Origin: CBDFNC01 sp965249895
GTDB lineage: Bacteria; Pseudomonadota; Gammaproteobacteria; Enterobacterales; CBDFNC01
Length of the DNA stretch: 64,000 nucleotides
Direction of reading: 5' to 3'
Assembly: GCA_965249895.1 (NCBI GenBank)
Contig: CBDFNC010000005.1
Location: forward strand, 620,001 to 684,000
The notes below the pieces were generated by a model. The model saw nothing but the letters and a program-made list of their open reading frames with translations. It had not been told where the DNA came from and ran no database searches. Both the position numbers and the translations under genes were made by a program. Of this stretch, positions 1-8,343 are shown in pieces (the first letter of the stretch is position 1; the number at the start of each line of letters is the position of its first letter).

Positions 1-533
1 AGCATTTCGAGCAAAAAAATCGAGCCATACACAAAATGAAAAACAAGCCAACACATTAACTGAACGTTAATAACAAATTGCGAGTCCACTGCTGTGGGAG
101 AGTATTACAGTCTCGTAATAAGTATTAAAGTATCATCCTGGATTGGAGCTGTTCTTATCTTATGCTACGCAACTAGTGATTGCTGCCAACTCTGTGTTGA
201 ACTCGATCACTGGATCAGGCGCGGAGTTCAAATGGCTTATTGGCGACAGTAGCGAAAGCCCCAAACCAAGGTGAAAAATCTGATGCGACTGGGAGTTCCA
301 GTTCTATTAGCGGTTACGTGTGGTCATCACCAGCAAAGGCCCATGTCAAAGCTCGAAAACCCCCGGTATTCAACAGGCATTATCCAATGCTTATTTGAGG
401 AGTCAGGGGTTGGTTGAGCTACGAGATGGATGGATTCGCTATCCTGAGAGAAACACCCTGTGCAGATACGCCAGTCAGACGTTTCGGTGCAGGATGTTGT
501 CGGGCTGAAGATTAATGACCTCCGGCTACCCGA
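1..533. other. No recognisable gene at left edge
   Basis: I see no gene I can support here. Short open frames exist on the plus strand (for example 320-508) but have no motif I recognise and no convincing ribosome binding site. The stretch has a more balanced base composition than the AT-rich cassettes to its right, so it may be an old insertion-sequence remnant or the outer flank of the array; this is only a guess. Confidence 0.4.
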
Positions 534-893
534 TTATGGCTTGCTTGATAATATGACAATCTCTTCGATGATTGTTGTCAATTTTCTATTTGAAAGAGAT
601 CCAACATTGTACTCCTCTTTCGTTTTATCGACTTTAATTGAACTGTTGTAGAATTCAATTATTGCCTTTTTGGTCCAGCGCTTGTTTATCGTTAAAGGAG
701 TTAAAACATTATGCTCAGGATAATAAGACCAGCCTTCGCCGGATGCATCGATAACCTGATAAACACCTTTATTTTTAAATGTTAGTTTCTTGATCAGTGA
801 ATTTAATTCCCCATCGCTCTGAGCACCAACAACAATCGTGTCAGACTCTAATAGGAGTGGGAATTTCGCTTTACGAAACTGATATCTTATCAT
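534..893 (-). CDS. Hypothetical integron cassette protein, 119 aa
   Basis: AT-rich reading frame of 119 codons starting ATG at 893, about 40 bases after an attC core site (GTTATGG on the minus strand at 931-937). That is the usual position for a cassette gene. The protein is soluble in character, lysine- and isoleucine-rich, without signal peptide or membrane segment. I do not recognise the family. It is the most distal gene of the first array that I can define; the attC that should close its cassette is not recognisable to its left. Confidence 0.55.
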   Translation of the reverse strand: MIRYQFRKAKFPLLLESDTIVVGAQSDGELNSLIKKLTFKNKGVYQVIDASGEGWSYYPEHNVLTPLTINKRWTKKAIIEFYNSSIKVDKTKEEYNVGSLSNRKLTTIIEEIVILSSKP

Positions 894-930
894 TTTAATT
901 AACCATTCTAAATTTTATAAAACCCTAAGG

Positions 931-984
931 CCATAACACCTCAAATACTGTCTTTACCAAGTCCGTGGCTTTGACTTGTTAAGT
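931..984 (-). other. attC recombination site (short, 54 bp)
   Basis: On the minus strand the site opens near the core-like bases ACTTAAC (978-984) and closes with GTTATGG (931-937). It lies directly upstream of the cassette gene at 534-893. It is shorter than most other attC sites here. Confidence 0.5.
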
Positions 985-1117
985 GCATAAGTAAAAGTTC
1001 ACCAAGGCTTAAATCAACCTACCAATCTAGACAGGTCATGCAGTACTAGGCGAATCAGTATATTTGCAATGGTTAAAGTACATACATAATCTCGAAAAGC
1101 TTATACTCAATCACTTA
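980..1117 (+). repeat. Left copy of a 138-bp inverted repeat
   Basis: This sequence recurs in reverse complement at 2805-2942 with, by eye, one mismatch in 138 bases. The left copy begins within two bases of the recombination point of the attC core at 978-984. The repeat contains no open reading frame. The two copies flank the stretch that includes an IS200-type element and one attC site. Confidence 0.85.
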
Positions 1118-1370
1118 GAAGCCTTTCTTCACTACATTTCGAATTCTGGCTTTTACTGATGGAGCTTCATCTCTCATTGCCATTTCAATAAATTGTTAGT
1201 CTCTACTATATACTCAGGATGCTGCAATGATAATTCATAGAGCCCATTGTATGTCCACGACCTAACCAATTTATTTTCATCAGTTAAGCACTTTCTTAAG
1301 AAATTCTCGACTTCTTTCTTTTCTTATTTGTTATGACCATATAAGGAATACATTGAAGAATATGAAGTTT

Positions 1371-1592
1371 TTATTTCCAATGTTCCAGGTTAGGAAACAG
1401 CTCAATTACTCTGTCAACGTGGCTTTCTTTAATTTTATGACCTTCTTCGAGGTGGCTACTTAATAACCAATAAGTACTCTTTTTAAAAACCGAAACACCT
1501 GAAAACTTTACGATATCCGATATTGTTAACAAAGCCATCGCTATTGCAATTACAATCATAAATGGCACCAATATCGCTCGATGACTTCCCAT
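1371..1592 (-). CDS. Hypothetical cassette protein with one membrane segment, 73 aa
   Basis: Short frame starting ATG at 1592, about 50 bases after the attC core at 1640-1646. Residues 8-28 or so form one hydrophobic segment (ILVPFMIVIAIAMALLTI); the rest is hydrophilic. A competing 22-codon frame, MSIEQESSQQ..., starts nearer the attC at about 1621 and overlaps in another frame. So either the start is uncertain or the gene has suffered a frameshift. I do not recognise the family. Confidence 0.4.
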   Translation of the reverse strand: MGSHRAILVPFMIVIAIAMALLTISDIVKFSGVSVFKKSTYWLLSSHLEEGHKIKESHVDRVIELFPNLEHWK

Positions 1593-1639
1593 CCCTGTTG
1601 TGAACTTTCTTGCTCAATGCTCATAACTTTCCTGACTTT

Positions 1640-1739
1640 TAACGCCACAAGCACCCGCGGAGCAACGTCACCCTGTTTTTGCGGCTCTTTTGCAAAAACA
1701 GGGCGACGTTGTGGAGTCGGGTTGATTGCTTTGTTAGCC
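1640..1739 (-). other. attC recombination site, about 100 bp
   Basis: Read on the minus strand it opens GGCTAAC (1733-1739) and closes GTTAAAA (1640-1646). In between is a long imperfect palindrome: the arms around CACCCTGTTTTTG and CAAAAACAGGGCG pair. It closes the cassette that carries the SH3-domain remnant. Confidence 0.8.
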
Positions 1740-1766
1740 CCGACACCTGCTTTATTATCCAGGACG

Positions 1767-2066
1767 TCAACTTTCCTTAATTTGGAGGTTATCAATTAGT
1801 ACCCATCCCTTTTCTGTACCGGATGGTTTGCTGGACCACTGCCATCCATTTAATACGCTAGAGCCTACGAGTATCTCACCTTCCTCAACACTAAGCTCCC
1901 TAGCAGTATAATTCTCTAAGGCAACCCCTGAATTGCGGTCTGTCCACTCGATAACTTGTTTAGGAACCCAGCCTTCTATTTGTTCGGCAGTTTTACAGAA
2001 ATACCAATTATCCCAGTCTACAGGGCCTTCATATTTTTCCCCAATTACAAGGGCGTCTCCCTTCGT
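1767..2066 (-). pseudogene. SH3-domain cassette protein, N-terminus cut by IS200
   Basis: The minus-strand frame ending at the TGA at 1767-1769 reads through ...KGDALVIGEKYEGPVDW... and ...KTAEQIEGWVPKQVIEW..., then a second similar unit ending ...EKGWVLIDNL. This is the pattern of small bacterial proteins made of two SH3-like beta barrels, which are frequent in Vibrio-type cassettes. The frame has no start: it runs into the end of the insertion sequence at about 2067, just before the conserved KGD turn, so the first part of the first barrel is missing. The attC at 1640-1739 follows directly. The family call is from memory of the motif. Confidence 0.65.
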
Positions 2067-2738
2067 TAAAGATCCACCTTCTTAGAAGGTGGCTTTGCCT
2101 TTAACCCCCTAGAAGGGGGCGTAAGCTTGCCCTCTTAGAAGGTAAGCTGATTATCCCCGATTTAGACGGCTAAAATTCTAATTGTTCTTGGCGCTTTTCA
2201 AGCTTTTCTTGGTACTTCACATATTTTCTTATCATTTCCGCATCCACACCGACAGTGTCTACAAAATAGCCTTTTGCCCAAGAATGGTTACCCCAATATG
2301 GCTTCTTGCGCAGATGGATAAACTGCTTAAATATCCTAATTGCTGTTCGGCCTTTTACAGCTCCTAAAGTTCGGCCTTTTACAGCTCCTAAAAGTTCGGA
2401 TATTGACTTTTTCGGTGGCACCTTTATTAATAAATGGACATGGCCTGGCTGCACATTTAACTCTACTATTTGGTAATCGAGCCTGCCACAATATATCTGG
2501 ATACAATTATATACTTCTTGCGCTACCGGTCCGGTTAGTATCCTATAGCGGTACTTCGGTACCCAGACAATATGGTATTGGCAATGCCATAAAACGTGCG
2601 ATAATTTCTCAAATCTACTCATGCTACTGTTCCTTTCTCTGTTGTGGGGACAACCGAGATTGGTCATAGCATGAGTGGATGCTCCAGGCATAGCCTGTCA
2701 CTGATTACCACGCCCACAGGACGTGGATTCTAGTTTTC
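2067..2738 (-). mobile_element. IS200/IS605-family insertion sequence
   Basis: One transposase gene lies between two sub-terminal hairpins and there are no terminal inverted repeats, as expected for this family. The hairpin beyond the stop codon is near 2070-2090 (CCACCTTCTTAGAAGGTGG); the hairpin upstream of the gene is near 2708-2726 (CCACG...CGTGG). Exact ends are uncertain by several bases. The element interrupts the SH3 cassette gene at its left side. Confidence 0.8.
2170..2622 (-). CDS. tnpA: IS200-type Y1 transposase TnpA with an 8-residue duplication
   Basis: HUH single-strand transposase, about 150 aa from the ATG at 2622 (MSRFEKLSHVLWHCQYHIVW). An upstream in-frame ATG at 2691 would add 23 unconserved residues. 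The metal-binding motif is visible as GHVHLLI and the catalytic tyrosine is probably in KYVKYQEK. It should excise and insert circular single-stranded DNA by hairpin recognition. Oddity: residues around the conserved VKGRT turn are duplicated (LGAVKGRT twice in a row, a 24-base tandem copy). This lengthens a normally fixed loop just after the HUH motif and may inactivate the enzyme. Confidence 0.85.
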   Translation of the reverse strand: MSRFEKLSHVLWHCQYHIVWVPKYRYRILTGPVAQEVYNCIQIYCGRLDYQIVELNVQPGHVHLLIKVPPKKSISELLGAVKGRTLGAVKGRTAIRIFKQFIHLRKKPYWGNHSWAKGYFVDTVGVDAEMIRKYVKYQEKLEKRQEQLEF

Positions 2739-2804
2739 ATTGAAAAAACTAAATATCAACTTAGAGCCTAAATAGGCTGTTAAGAAATGGTATTAAATAT
2801 TTCA

Positions 2805-2942
2805 TAAGTGATTGAGTATAAGTTTTTCGAGATTATGTATGTACTTTAACCATTGCAAATATACTGATTCGCCTAGTACTGCATGACCTGTCTAGATTGG
2901 TAGGTTGATTTAAGCCTTGGTGAACTTTTACTTATGCACTTA
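2805..2942 (-). repeat. Right copy of the 138-bp inverted repeat
   Basis: Reverse complement of 980-1117. It lies inside the cassette that follows the attC core at 2995-3001 and upstream of the IS200 element. No gene is seen in it. From 2739 to 2994 I find only short frames of about 10-14 codons. Confidence 0.85.
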
Positions 2943-2994
2943 GCCCCTCATTTATTTCTAAAAGTGCTGCCATGAAAGTAGTACAGGCATATAC

Positions 2995-3092
2995 AGCTAA
3001 CGCCCTAATATTGGACAAAAAATTATTGGCTAAAATATTGAGGGACGAAAACAGCCAACTGTTTTTTGTCCTTTTTTATTAGCTTGTTAGGT
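2995..3092 (-). other. attC recombination site, about 98 bp
   Basis: On the minus strand it opens ACCTAAC (3086-3092) and closes GTTAGCT (2995-3001). The interior is palindromic (GGACAAAAAA ... TTTTTTGTCC). The stop codon of the gene at 3093-3449 abuts it. Confidence 0.85.
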
Positions 3093-3449
3093 TTAATTTA
3101 CACCAAGATTATACGAGACTGCAACAACATAAACGCTTAATAACACAGCCCAAAGTCGAGCAATTGCATGTTTAACTTTTAGTTTTGGGGATGATGCACA
3201 CATCCAAACAGAGCGAATTGTAAAAACATTAAAAAGTATGACTAGCGAAATAGTAATTAAGTTATTTAATGGCATTATGTTGAAGCCAATATAGCCATTG
3301 CTTTTTAACCAGAGAACAGCTGCACCGATAAGAAAAGCTAAAATAAAAGCACAAATTAAACCTATAAAGCTTAAAGAAATTGATTGCCAAATCTTAATAT
3401 CACCATTCCATGCTTGACTAAGACACCCCTGACTAATCCCATTTCTCAC
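3093..3449 (-). CDS. Cassette-encoded small membrane protein, 118 aa
   Basis: The frame starts GTG at 3449, preceded by AAGGAG at a good distance and 15 bases after the attC core GTTAGGT. This placement decides the start. The protein has three predicted hydrophobic segments (about residues 25-48, 58-78 and 95-113) separated by short polar loops, so it is probably an inner-membrane protein. I do not recognise the family. The AT-rich coding style matches the other cassettes rather than the genes beyond 9 kb. Confidence 0.7.
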   Translation of the reverse strand: MRNGISQGCLSQAWNGDIKIWQSISLSFIGLICAFILAFLIGAAVLWLKSNGYIGFNIMPLNNLITISLVILFNVFTIRSVWMCASSPKLKVKHAIARLWAVLLSVYVVAVSYNLGVN

Positions 3450-3464
3450 CGATACTCTCCTTAA

Positions 3465-3560
3465 ACCTAACGCCGCACTAAGCGGACTAAAATAGTGGGT
3501 TAAAATGGAGCGGAGCGAACAAGCCCGCTGTATTTAGTCCTTTTGAATGACTTGTTATAT
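3465..3560 (-). other. attC recombination site, 96 bp
   Basis: Minus strand: opens ATATAAC (3554-3560), closes GTTAGGT (3465-3471). The L-box regions GGACTAAATACAG and GTCCGCTTAGTGC sit inside in near-palindromic order. Confidence 0.85.
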
Positions 3561-3567
3561 TCCGGTT

Positions 3568-4092
3568 TCATGTAGTTGTTTTTACTTTTACTTTAACTTT
3601 TAACGGCTTAATGTAGTATCTATAATAACCAACTATGTTGCTTGTTATAAATAAAACTTCCATGAGAACTGCTACTGGTGAACCAACAAGATAATTATGT
3701 AATAACCAAAAGCTTGTACCAACAATCATAGATAACCTAAGTTTTTGATCGTCTTTGCAGAAAGCAGCTGTTGTTTGAAATAAAGAGCCTATACAGCTAA
3801 TTATACTGGTCAGCCCTACATAAGTTAAAGATGTTACTACAACTGAACTCACAGAAAAAAACACCATCATTTTTTTTGATGTGGTGAATACACTTGTAAG
3901 GTAACGTGTAGTTGCAAGTGCCATTAGCCCAGATGCTGTCCACTGTTCGAGTAATACAAAATGACCAGTTATTAATATACCCGCTATAAAAAGACAGAAA
4001 ACTATTTTACGCCTTTCTTTGAACTGAAAAGACATAAGATCAAAAACTATTGCTATCGCAACTAAAATTTGCGATATGACGAAATACGACAA
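3568..4092 (-). CDS. YgjV-type inner-membrane protein (cassette), 174 aa
   Basis: Multi-pass membrane protein with about six hydrophobic segments. The pattern resembles the bacterial YgjV family (Imp-YgjV): an N-terminal QILVAIAIVFDLMSFQ segment, a central ATTRY motif and a late FWLLHNYLVGS motif followed by a final helix. The biochemical role of this family is not known to me. The gene fills one cassette, 15 bases from its upstream attC, and ends in a lysine-rich tail (KVKVKVKTTT). Start at ATG 4092; no better start is visible. Confidence 0.75.
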   Translation of the reverse strand: MSYFVISQILVAIAIVFDLMSFQFKERRKIVFCLFIAGILITGHFVLLEQWTASGLMALATTRYLTSVFTTSKKMMVFFSVSSVVVTSLTYVGLTSIISCIGSLFQTTAAFCKDDQKLRLSMIVGTSFWLLHNYLVGSPVAVLMEVLFITSNIVGYYRYYIKPLKVKVKVKTTT

Positions 4093-4106
4093 GTTAGCTC
4101 CTAGGA

Positions 4107-4206
4107 ATATAACGCTTTGCTAAGCGGCAATAAAATAGCTGGCTAAAATTAGCGAGGAACGAGCAAAAGCCAGCTGTTTTTTGTCCGTTTGAGCAACTTG
4201 TTATGA
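4107..4206 (-). other. attC recombination site, 100 bp
   Basis: Minus strand: opens TCATAAC (4200-4206), closes GTTATAT (4107-4113), with paired arms GGACAAAAAACAGCTGGC and GCCAGCTATTTTATTGCC. The stop codon of the TIR gene lies inside its first bases. Confidence 0.85.
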
Positions 4207-6696
4207 ATCAACATCTTCCAAGCTATAATTAAAAGAGTTTAAGTGATTTAGCTCGGACTTATATTCTTTTCGTTTAGCATACTCAATTGTTGTGGATTTA
4301 GATAATGATTGAAGACAAGACCTGCGTATACCCTTATATTGATGACATGATTTATCCTGAAAGTTATCGGTCAACACTAACGCTGTTTTTGCATCTTTTT
4401 TCTCTAAAGCCAGCATACATTCAAGTGATAACCTGACATCATTCTTAGTTTTAGGGAAGTCAGAATTAAGGATACTCATCTCTTGTTCTGCCTCAGTAAA
4501 GTCCTTATTTTTAGTTAATGATTTAACCAGCTGAACTCTTCCAGAAAAAAAACGACTCCCTCCATTATTAACAGCCTCTCTAGCTGCATTAACGGCTAAG
4601 TCAAACCGCTGAAAAGTCATATGAAAAGCGGAAAGCCTTAAATTGTAATGCTCAGGTGTATCTAATAATTCTAACCTATTAATATATTCCTTAGCAGTTT
4701 TTTCATCTTTATTTTTAATGGCTATTTTAGCAGCCATATCAATAACTTGATCATTGTTTGGCTGGATAGATAAAGCTTTCATTATGTAAGTATTAGCAGA
4801 TTGGAGGTTATTATCCATTAAATAACAATGTGATAACTCTCGAAACAAAGCAAAACCTTTTCTTCTGTGTTTTTCTGCCTCAGAATAAGCTTCGATAGCT
4901 TCTTTAATATTACCTCTTTTCCTTTCTAAAAAGCCCTGTAAAAAATAGACGTTTCTATAATCATCTACAGGGTATAGATCATCTATTTGCTCTTGTGCTG
5001 CAGCCCATCTCTCATCCTGTACCAATGCTTTTATTAGAAATGTTCTAGTTGTCGCATCATCAGGATTATACTTAAGGGCCTCATACCCTAGTTTTATTGC
5101 CTCCTTATATTTTCGTTGGTGGTAAGCTCCTTCAAGCATTTTAATATAATCGGAGTTTAGATGAATGCCACTATCGGAAGCTTCTTTATCTCCAAGATAG
5201 TAACCTAGCCTAAATAAGACCCTAGATAAGTCTAATTTCTTAGTATCTGGTGCATTGCTTATGTAATCTTTCAAATGTGATGAAATTACTTTTAAATCTG
5301 TTATGTCAGCAAACCCAAAGACACCATTGACCGAACCTTTTATTGGGTCTGCAATTTTGTACAGTTGCCCGTCCTCAACTCGAATTAAAGAGCAATCGAT
5401 CATTTCATATATGCGGTCATGTGAAATTTTATCAGATTCTTCATATAAAGCTAAAAGAGCTTTTAAAGGGAGAGGTGAATACCCAGAAAGTACTTGGAGA
5501 ACTTTTTCATCTGATTTTGTTAAATCATGATCTTGAATATGGTTTATAAATCGCTTTTGACTAAACTGGCTGAGCTTACTTTTATCGCTCATTAGGGCAT
5601 CTATTCCATAGATAGACGCTTGCTTAATTGCGAAGCTAGCTGCAGGAGGGTAACCTGCTATATACTCAGTTAGTTCACGAATATCTTTTGGCTCAATAGT
5701 TAATTGAGATCGACGAGATAAGCCCATAAGTAACTGTGATGTGGACTTGCTACTAAGCTGTTCTATTGAAATAGCCTGAATGTCTTTTATGTTATCTCTA
5801 CTGATTCTTCTAGTAAGAACTAAAACTAAATAAGCATCATCACTTTTCTCTACTCCATCAATAACTTCATTAAGAAAACTATGTATACACCCATTATTTT
5901 TTAGTACTCCGCCCATATCAATAAATAATGGCAACTCTCCCGACCTGACAATATTATTAATATTAACAATTGAGCGAGAAATGGCTTCGACCTCACTTAA
6001 TGACATGATCTCATCAACAATATCCTTTAACTCTTCCTGACAAGAATATGGTTCTATAACATCAGCGAGTTTTGCGCAAAGTGAATTCGCATTTTCTCCA
6101 GAGTCTAGCTCTATTTCTACATACTTTTTGAGGCTATAAAGCTCTTTTATTGAACTTTTTATCAAAGATTTTCTACCAACTCCTGGTAAACCGAAGATAG
6201 ATATTACTTTTGGATTTTTCGAACCATCGAAAGGGTTTAAGCACTCTTCTAACTCTTCTCTTTCGCTGCCTCTACCTAAAAATATAGGTCTTTGAAACTC
6301 ATCTGCTTGTGCATCTAAGTGATGCTTTATATCCCTAGCAATGACTGCTGGTGAGCTTTCATTTTTAATTAATGATTTTTTTAACCAATGTGGGAGCTGA
6401 TCAAGTGATACACCTTCATCAAGAACATAAACAATAGCATTATCTATTTTTGACTTTAGTTGGGAATAGAATGCTTCATCTATTTCAAAAGAACACCAAA
6501 ATGACTGAAGAGAATCCCTAGTGGCAAAGAATACAAATACAGATGAGTTTTCAAGGTTATCTTCAATAGCGCTTTTAAAGTTATCTCCTGATGAGAAACT
6601 TCTTTCATCAAAAACACAATTTAAACGCCCTAGCTTGTTAGCTATTTCTCTAACAAATTCCTTATCAATTGATGAGTGAGATAAAAATGCTTTCAA
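4201..6696 (-). CDS. TIR-STAND ATPase-TPR protein, candidate anti-phage defence (831 aa)
   Basis: Three-part signalling protein. Residues 1-130 form a TIR domain: it begins KAFLSHSSIDKEF and carries FWCSFEIDEA, where E71 is the position of the NADase glutamate in active TIRs. Residues about 160-420 form a STAND/NB-ARC-like NTPase with P-loop GLPGVGRKS (169-177) and Walker B-like LPLFID (255-260). Residues about 520-800 are TPR-like helical repeats, the usual sensor part. By family knowledge such proteins oligomerise on sensing an invader and the TIR domain then cleaves NAD+. Oddity: the P-loop has GR-KS where GK[ST] is usual. The gene fills a 2.5-kb cassette, very large for an integron, has no partner gene, and starts ATG at 6696. 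Function is inferred from domains only. Confidence 0.85.
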   Translation of the reverse strand: MKAFLSHSSIDKEFVREIANKLGRLNCVFDERSFSSGDNFKSAIEDNLENSSVFVFFATRDSLQSFWCSFEIDEAFYSQLKSKIDNAIVYVLDEGVSLDQLPHWLKKSLIKNESSPAVIARDIKHHLDAQADEFQRPIFLGRGSEREELEECLNPFDGSKNPKVISIFGLPGVGRKSLIKSSIKELYSLKKYVEIELDSGENANSLCAKLADVIEPYSCQEELKDIVDEIMSLSEVEAISRSIVNINNIVRSGELPLFIDMGGVLKNNGCIHSFLNEVIDGVEKSDDAYLVLVLTRRISRDNIKDIQAISIEQLSSKSTSQLLMGLSRRSQLTIEPKDIRELTEYIAGYPPAASFAIKQASIYGIDALMSDKSKLSQFSQKRFINHIQDHDLTKSDEKVLQVLSGYSPLPLKALLALYEESDKISHDRIYEMIDCSLIRVEDGQLYKIADPIKGSVNGVFGFADITDLKVISSHLKDYISNAPDTKKLDLSRVLFRLGYYLGDKEASDSGIHLNSDYIKMLEGAYHQRKYKEAIKLGYEALKYNPDDATTRTFLIKALVQDERWAAAQEQIDDLYPVDDYRNVYFLQGFLERKRGNIKEAIEAYSEAEKHRRKGFALFRELSHCYLMDNNLQSANTYIMKALSIQPNNDQVIDMAAKIAIKNKDEKTAKEYINRLELLDTPEHYNLRLSAFHMTFQRFDLAVNAAREAVNNGGSRFFSGRVQLVKSLTKNKDFTEAEQEMSILNSDFPKTKNDVRLSLECMLALEKKDAKTALVLTDNFQDKSCHQYKGIRRSCLQSLSKSTTIEYAKRKEYKSELNHLNSFNYSLEDVDS

Positions 6697-6746
6697 TTTG
6701 TTTACATCCTTTATAAGTTAAAGTTAGCACAGAGCTAGCCGTTGAT

Positions 6747-6836
6747 TCATAACGCCAACAACACAGGGCGTGTTTTAAGTTGATTGAGTGGAACGAAAGC
6801 AGCTTAAAACCGCTCCTGTGCTTGTTTTTGTTATGC
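6747..6836 (-). other. attC recombination site, 90 bp
   Basis: Minus strand: opens GCATAAC (6830-6836), closes GTTATGA (6747-6753), interior arms GCACAGGAGCGG and CACGCCCTGTG. It closes the cassette at 6831-7250 and precedes the TIR gene by about 50 bases. Confidence 0.9.
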
Positions 6837-7250
6837 ATTTACGTTTGTACTCCAAATGTCAAAGCCTGTGTGAGCATATATAATATTGGACTTACATAAC
6901 TCCCAATTTGAACCGCTATCTTTGACGCCAAACAGTACAAACATTTGCTTTCCTTTGGATATATAATCAAACTCTTTTGCTGCGTATTCGAGCTTAAAAA
7001 TAAACATTGGCTCTGATGATGAATATAATACCGCAACATATTCAAACTCAGACAATGATGATGAAAGAACAAATTCTTCCACTTCACTATCAGATACGCT
7101 TCCCCAGTGTATGTGAGAATGGTTAGGGATCTTTGAAAAGTCCATACGCGAGGGAAGCCAAGGATAATGAGATGAGATGTAATCGTTTACACCTTTGGAC
7201 TCATTAACGTTCAGATCACCAATTACTTCCAAATCTTGGTACATATTCAT
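6831..7250 (-). CDS. Hypothetical cassette protein, 139 aa
   Basis: The frame is open further upstream, to 7319, but those codons lie inside the attC site. The ATG at 7250, four bases after the core GTTATGC, is therefore chosen (MNMYQDLEVIGDLNVNES). Alternating hydrophobic strands, aromatic residues and acidic patches suggest a small soluble alpha/beta protein. No signal peptide, no motif I recognise. Stop codon overlaps the closing attC. Confidence 0.65.
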   Translation of the reverse strand: MNMYQDLEVIGDLNVNESKGVNDYISSHYPWLPSRMDFSKIPNHSHIHWGSVSDSEVEEFVLSSSLSEFEYVAVLYSSSEPMFIFKLEYAAKEFDYISKGKQMFVLFGVKDSGSNWELCKSNIIYAHTGFDIWSTNVNA

Positions 7251-7253
7251 ATC

Positions 7254-7364
7254 GCATAACGCCGCAAGCAACTGCAGCTGAAACGGAACTGGTTTGTGTG
7301 CGAATATTTTTCCGCACACAAACCAGTGGAGAGTAAGCTGTCAGATTGCCTTGCTTTGTTATGC
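7254..7364 (-). other. attC recombination site, 111 bp
   Basis: Minus strand: opens GCATAAC (7358-7364), closes GTTATGC (7254-7260). The central arms GTTTGTGTGCGGAAAAAT and ATTTTTCCGCACACAAAC form a near-perfect hairpin at 7291-7327. Confidence 0.9.
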
Positions 7365-7367
7365 ACG

Positions 7368-7709
7368 CTATTTGAACCCATCATATTCCCACTTAAAAAC
7401 ACCCGATAATTGAGCGGATATGCCTGACCAAGAAATATCTTTGCAGCCAGCTATTTTGGCATTAATGAGCTCTAAAACCTGCTGCCAGCCTTCATAATAA
7501 GAGATTACAAGTACGTGGTCATAATCTCTTAGCTGTGAAACCAATCGCTGAGTGACAATCCGGACTTCGAAATTATCAGCGCCTTCTTCTCCGCTAACAC
7601 CAATTGATAAGTTGCACCAAATATCCACTAAAGATGGGTCATCAGGTACCCAGCTATCTATTGGATCATGCTCTACACAATCCCAGGATTTAAGTTCAGG
7701 CTTCTTCAT
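7368..7709 (-). CDS. Hypothetical cassette protein, 113 aa
   Basis: Starts ATG at 7709, seven bases after the attC core at 7717-7723, a normal cassette arrangement. The protein is acidic and tryptophan-rich (ten W), with DWCVEHDPxDSWVP-like beginnings and a central beta-alpha pattern around VLVISYYEGWQQVLELI. It resembles small immunity-type or cytosolic hypothetical proteins, but I do not recognise a family. No toxin-like partner is visible next to it. Confidence 0.6.
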   Translation of the reverse strand: MKKPELKSWDCVEHDPIDSWVPDDPSLVDIWCNLSIGVSGEEGADNFEVRIVTQRLVSQLRDYDHVLVISYYEGWQQVLELINAKIAGCKDISWSGISAQLSGVFKWEYDGFK

Positions 7710-7716
7710 GATTTAT

Positions 7717-7773
7717 GCATAACGCTTCCCACAGCGGAAAGCGTAGCGATTCCGTTGCTGGGACTTGTTAATG
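7717..7773 (-). other. attC recombination site, 57 bp
   Basis: Minus strand: opens CATTAAC (7767-7773), closes GTTATGC (7717-7723), with the stem CCCAGCAACGG ... CCGCTGTGGG. It is the compact type of attC and is repeated almost exactly at 8085-8141. Confidence 0.85.
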
Positions 7774-7920
7774 AACAGCGCGCAATTAAGCGTGCTGAAT
7801 TAAATTCGTTGCAACAAACTCCTGCCTTTGCCGCCGCTCACTCTCAAGCTGAGTTGGCTACCTAAAGCAAGTTGCAATGTTGCGGCTAATTGTAAGTTGC
7901 GCCTGCGCTGTGTCCGATTT

Positions 7921-7975
7921 GCTTAACGGCCAAAAATTCCGTGTAGTATCGCTGATTTCAAATGGCCTGTTAAGC
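7921..7975 (-). other. Short attC-like site inside the repeat unit
   Basis: An inverted repeat with core-like ends: on the minus strand it opens GCTTAAC (7969-7975) and closes GTTAAGC (7921-7927), with inner arms AGGCCA and TGGCC. The spacing of the arms fits a minimal attC of 55 bp. Confidence 0.6.
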
Positions 7976-8084
7976 AACACACTGTTACCAAAGCGCCGCA
8001 GCGAGCGCAGGACTAAAAACCACAAGCTCGGATTTTATGAACCCCGGAAAATTAAAACACATCTTTAAATAAAATCAGGCGGCA

Positions 8085-8141
8085 CATTAACGCTTCCCAC
8101 AGCGGAAAGCGTAGCGATTCCGTTGCTGGGACTTGTTAATG
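8085..8141 (-). other. attC recombination site, 57 bp (second copy)
   Basis: Same as 7717-7773 except for the closing core, here GTTAATG (8085-8091), which is the recombined junction with the next unit. Confidence 0.85.
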
Positions 8142-8288
8142 AACAGCGCGCAATTAAGCGTGCTGAATTAAATTCGTTGCAACAAACTCCTGCCTTTGCC
8201 GCCGCTCACTCTCAAGCTGAGTTGGCTACCTAAAGCAAGTTGCAATGTTGCGGCTAATTGTAAGTTGCGCCTGCGTTGTGTCCGATTT

Positions 8289-8343
8289 GCTTAACGGCCA
8301 AAAATTCCGTGTAGTATCGCTGATTTCAAATGGCCTGTTAAGC
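8289..8343 (-). other. Short attC-like site (second copy)
   Basis: Same 55-bp inverted repeat as 7921-7975: cores GCTTAAC (8337-8343, minus) and GTTAAGC (8289-8295, minus). Confidence 0.6.

Noticed and set aside
7877..8068. Plus-strand 63-codon frame present in both repeat units as genes
   Set aside because: It runs against cassette orientation, covers an attC-like palindrome and has no ribosome binding site.
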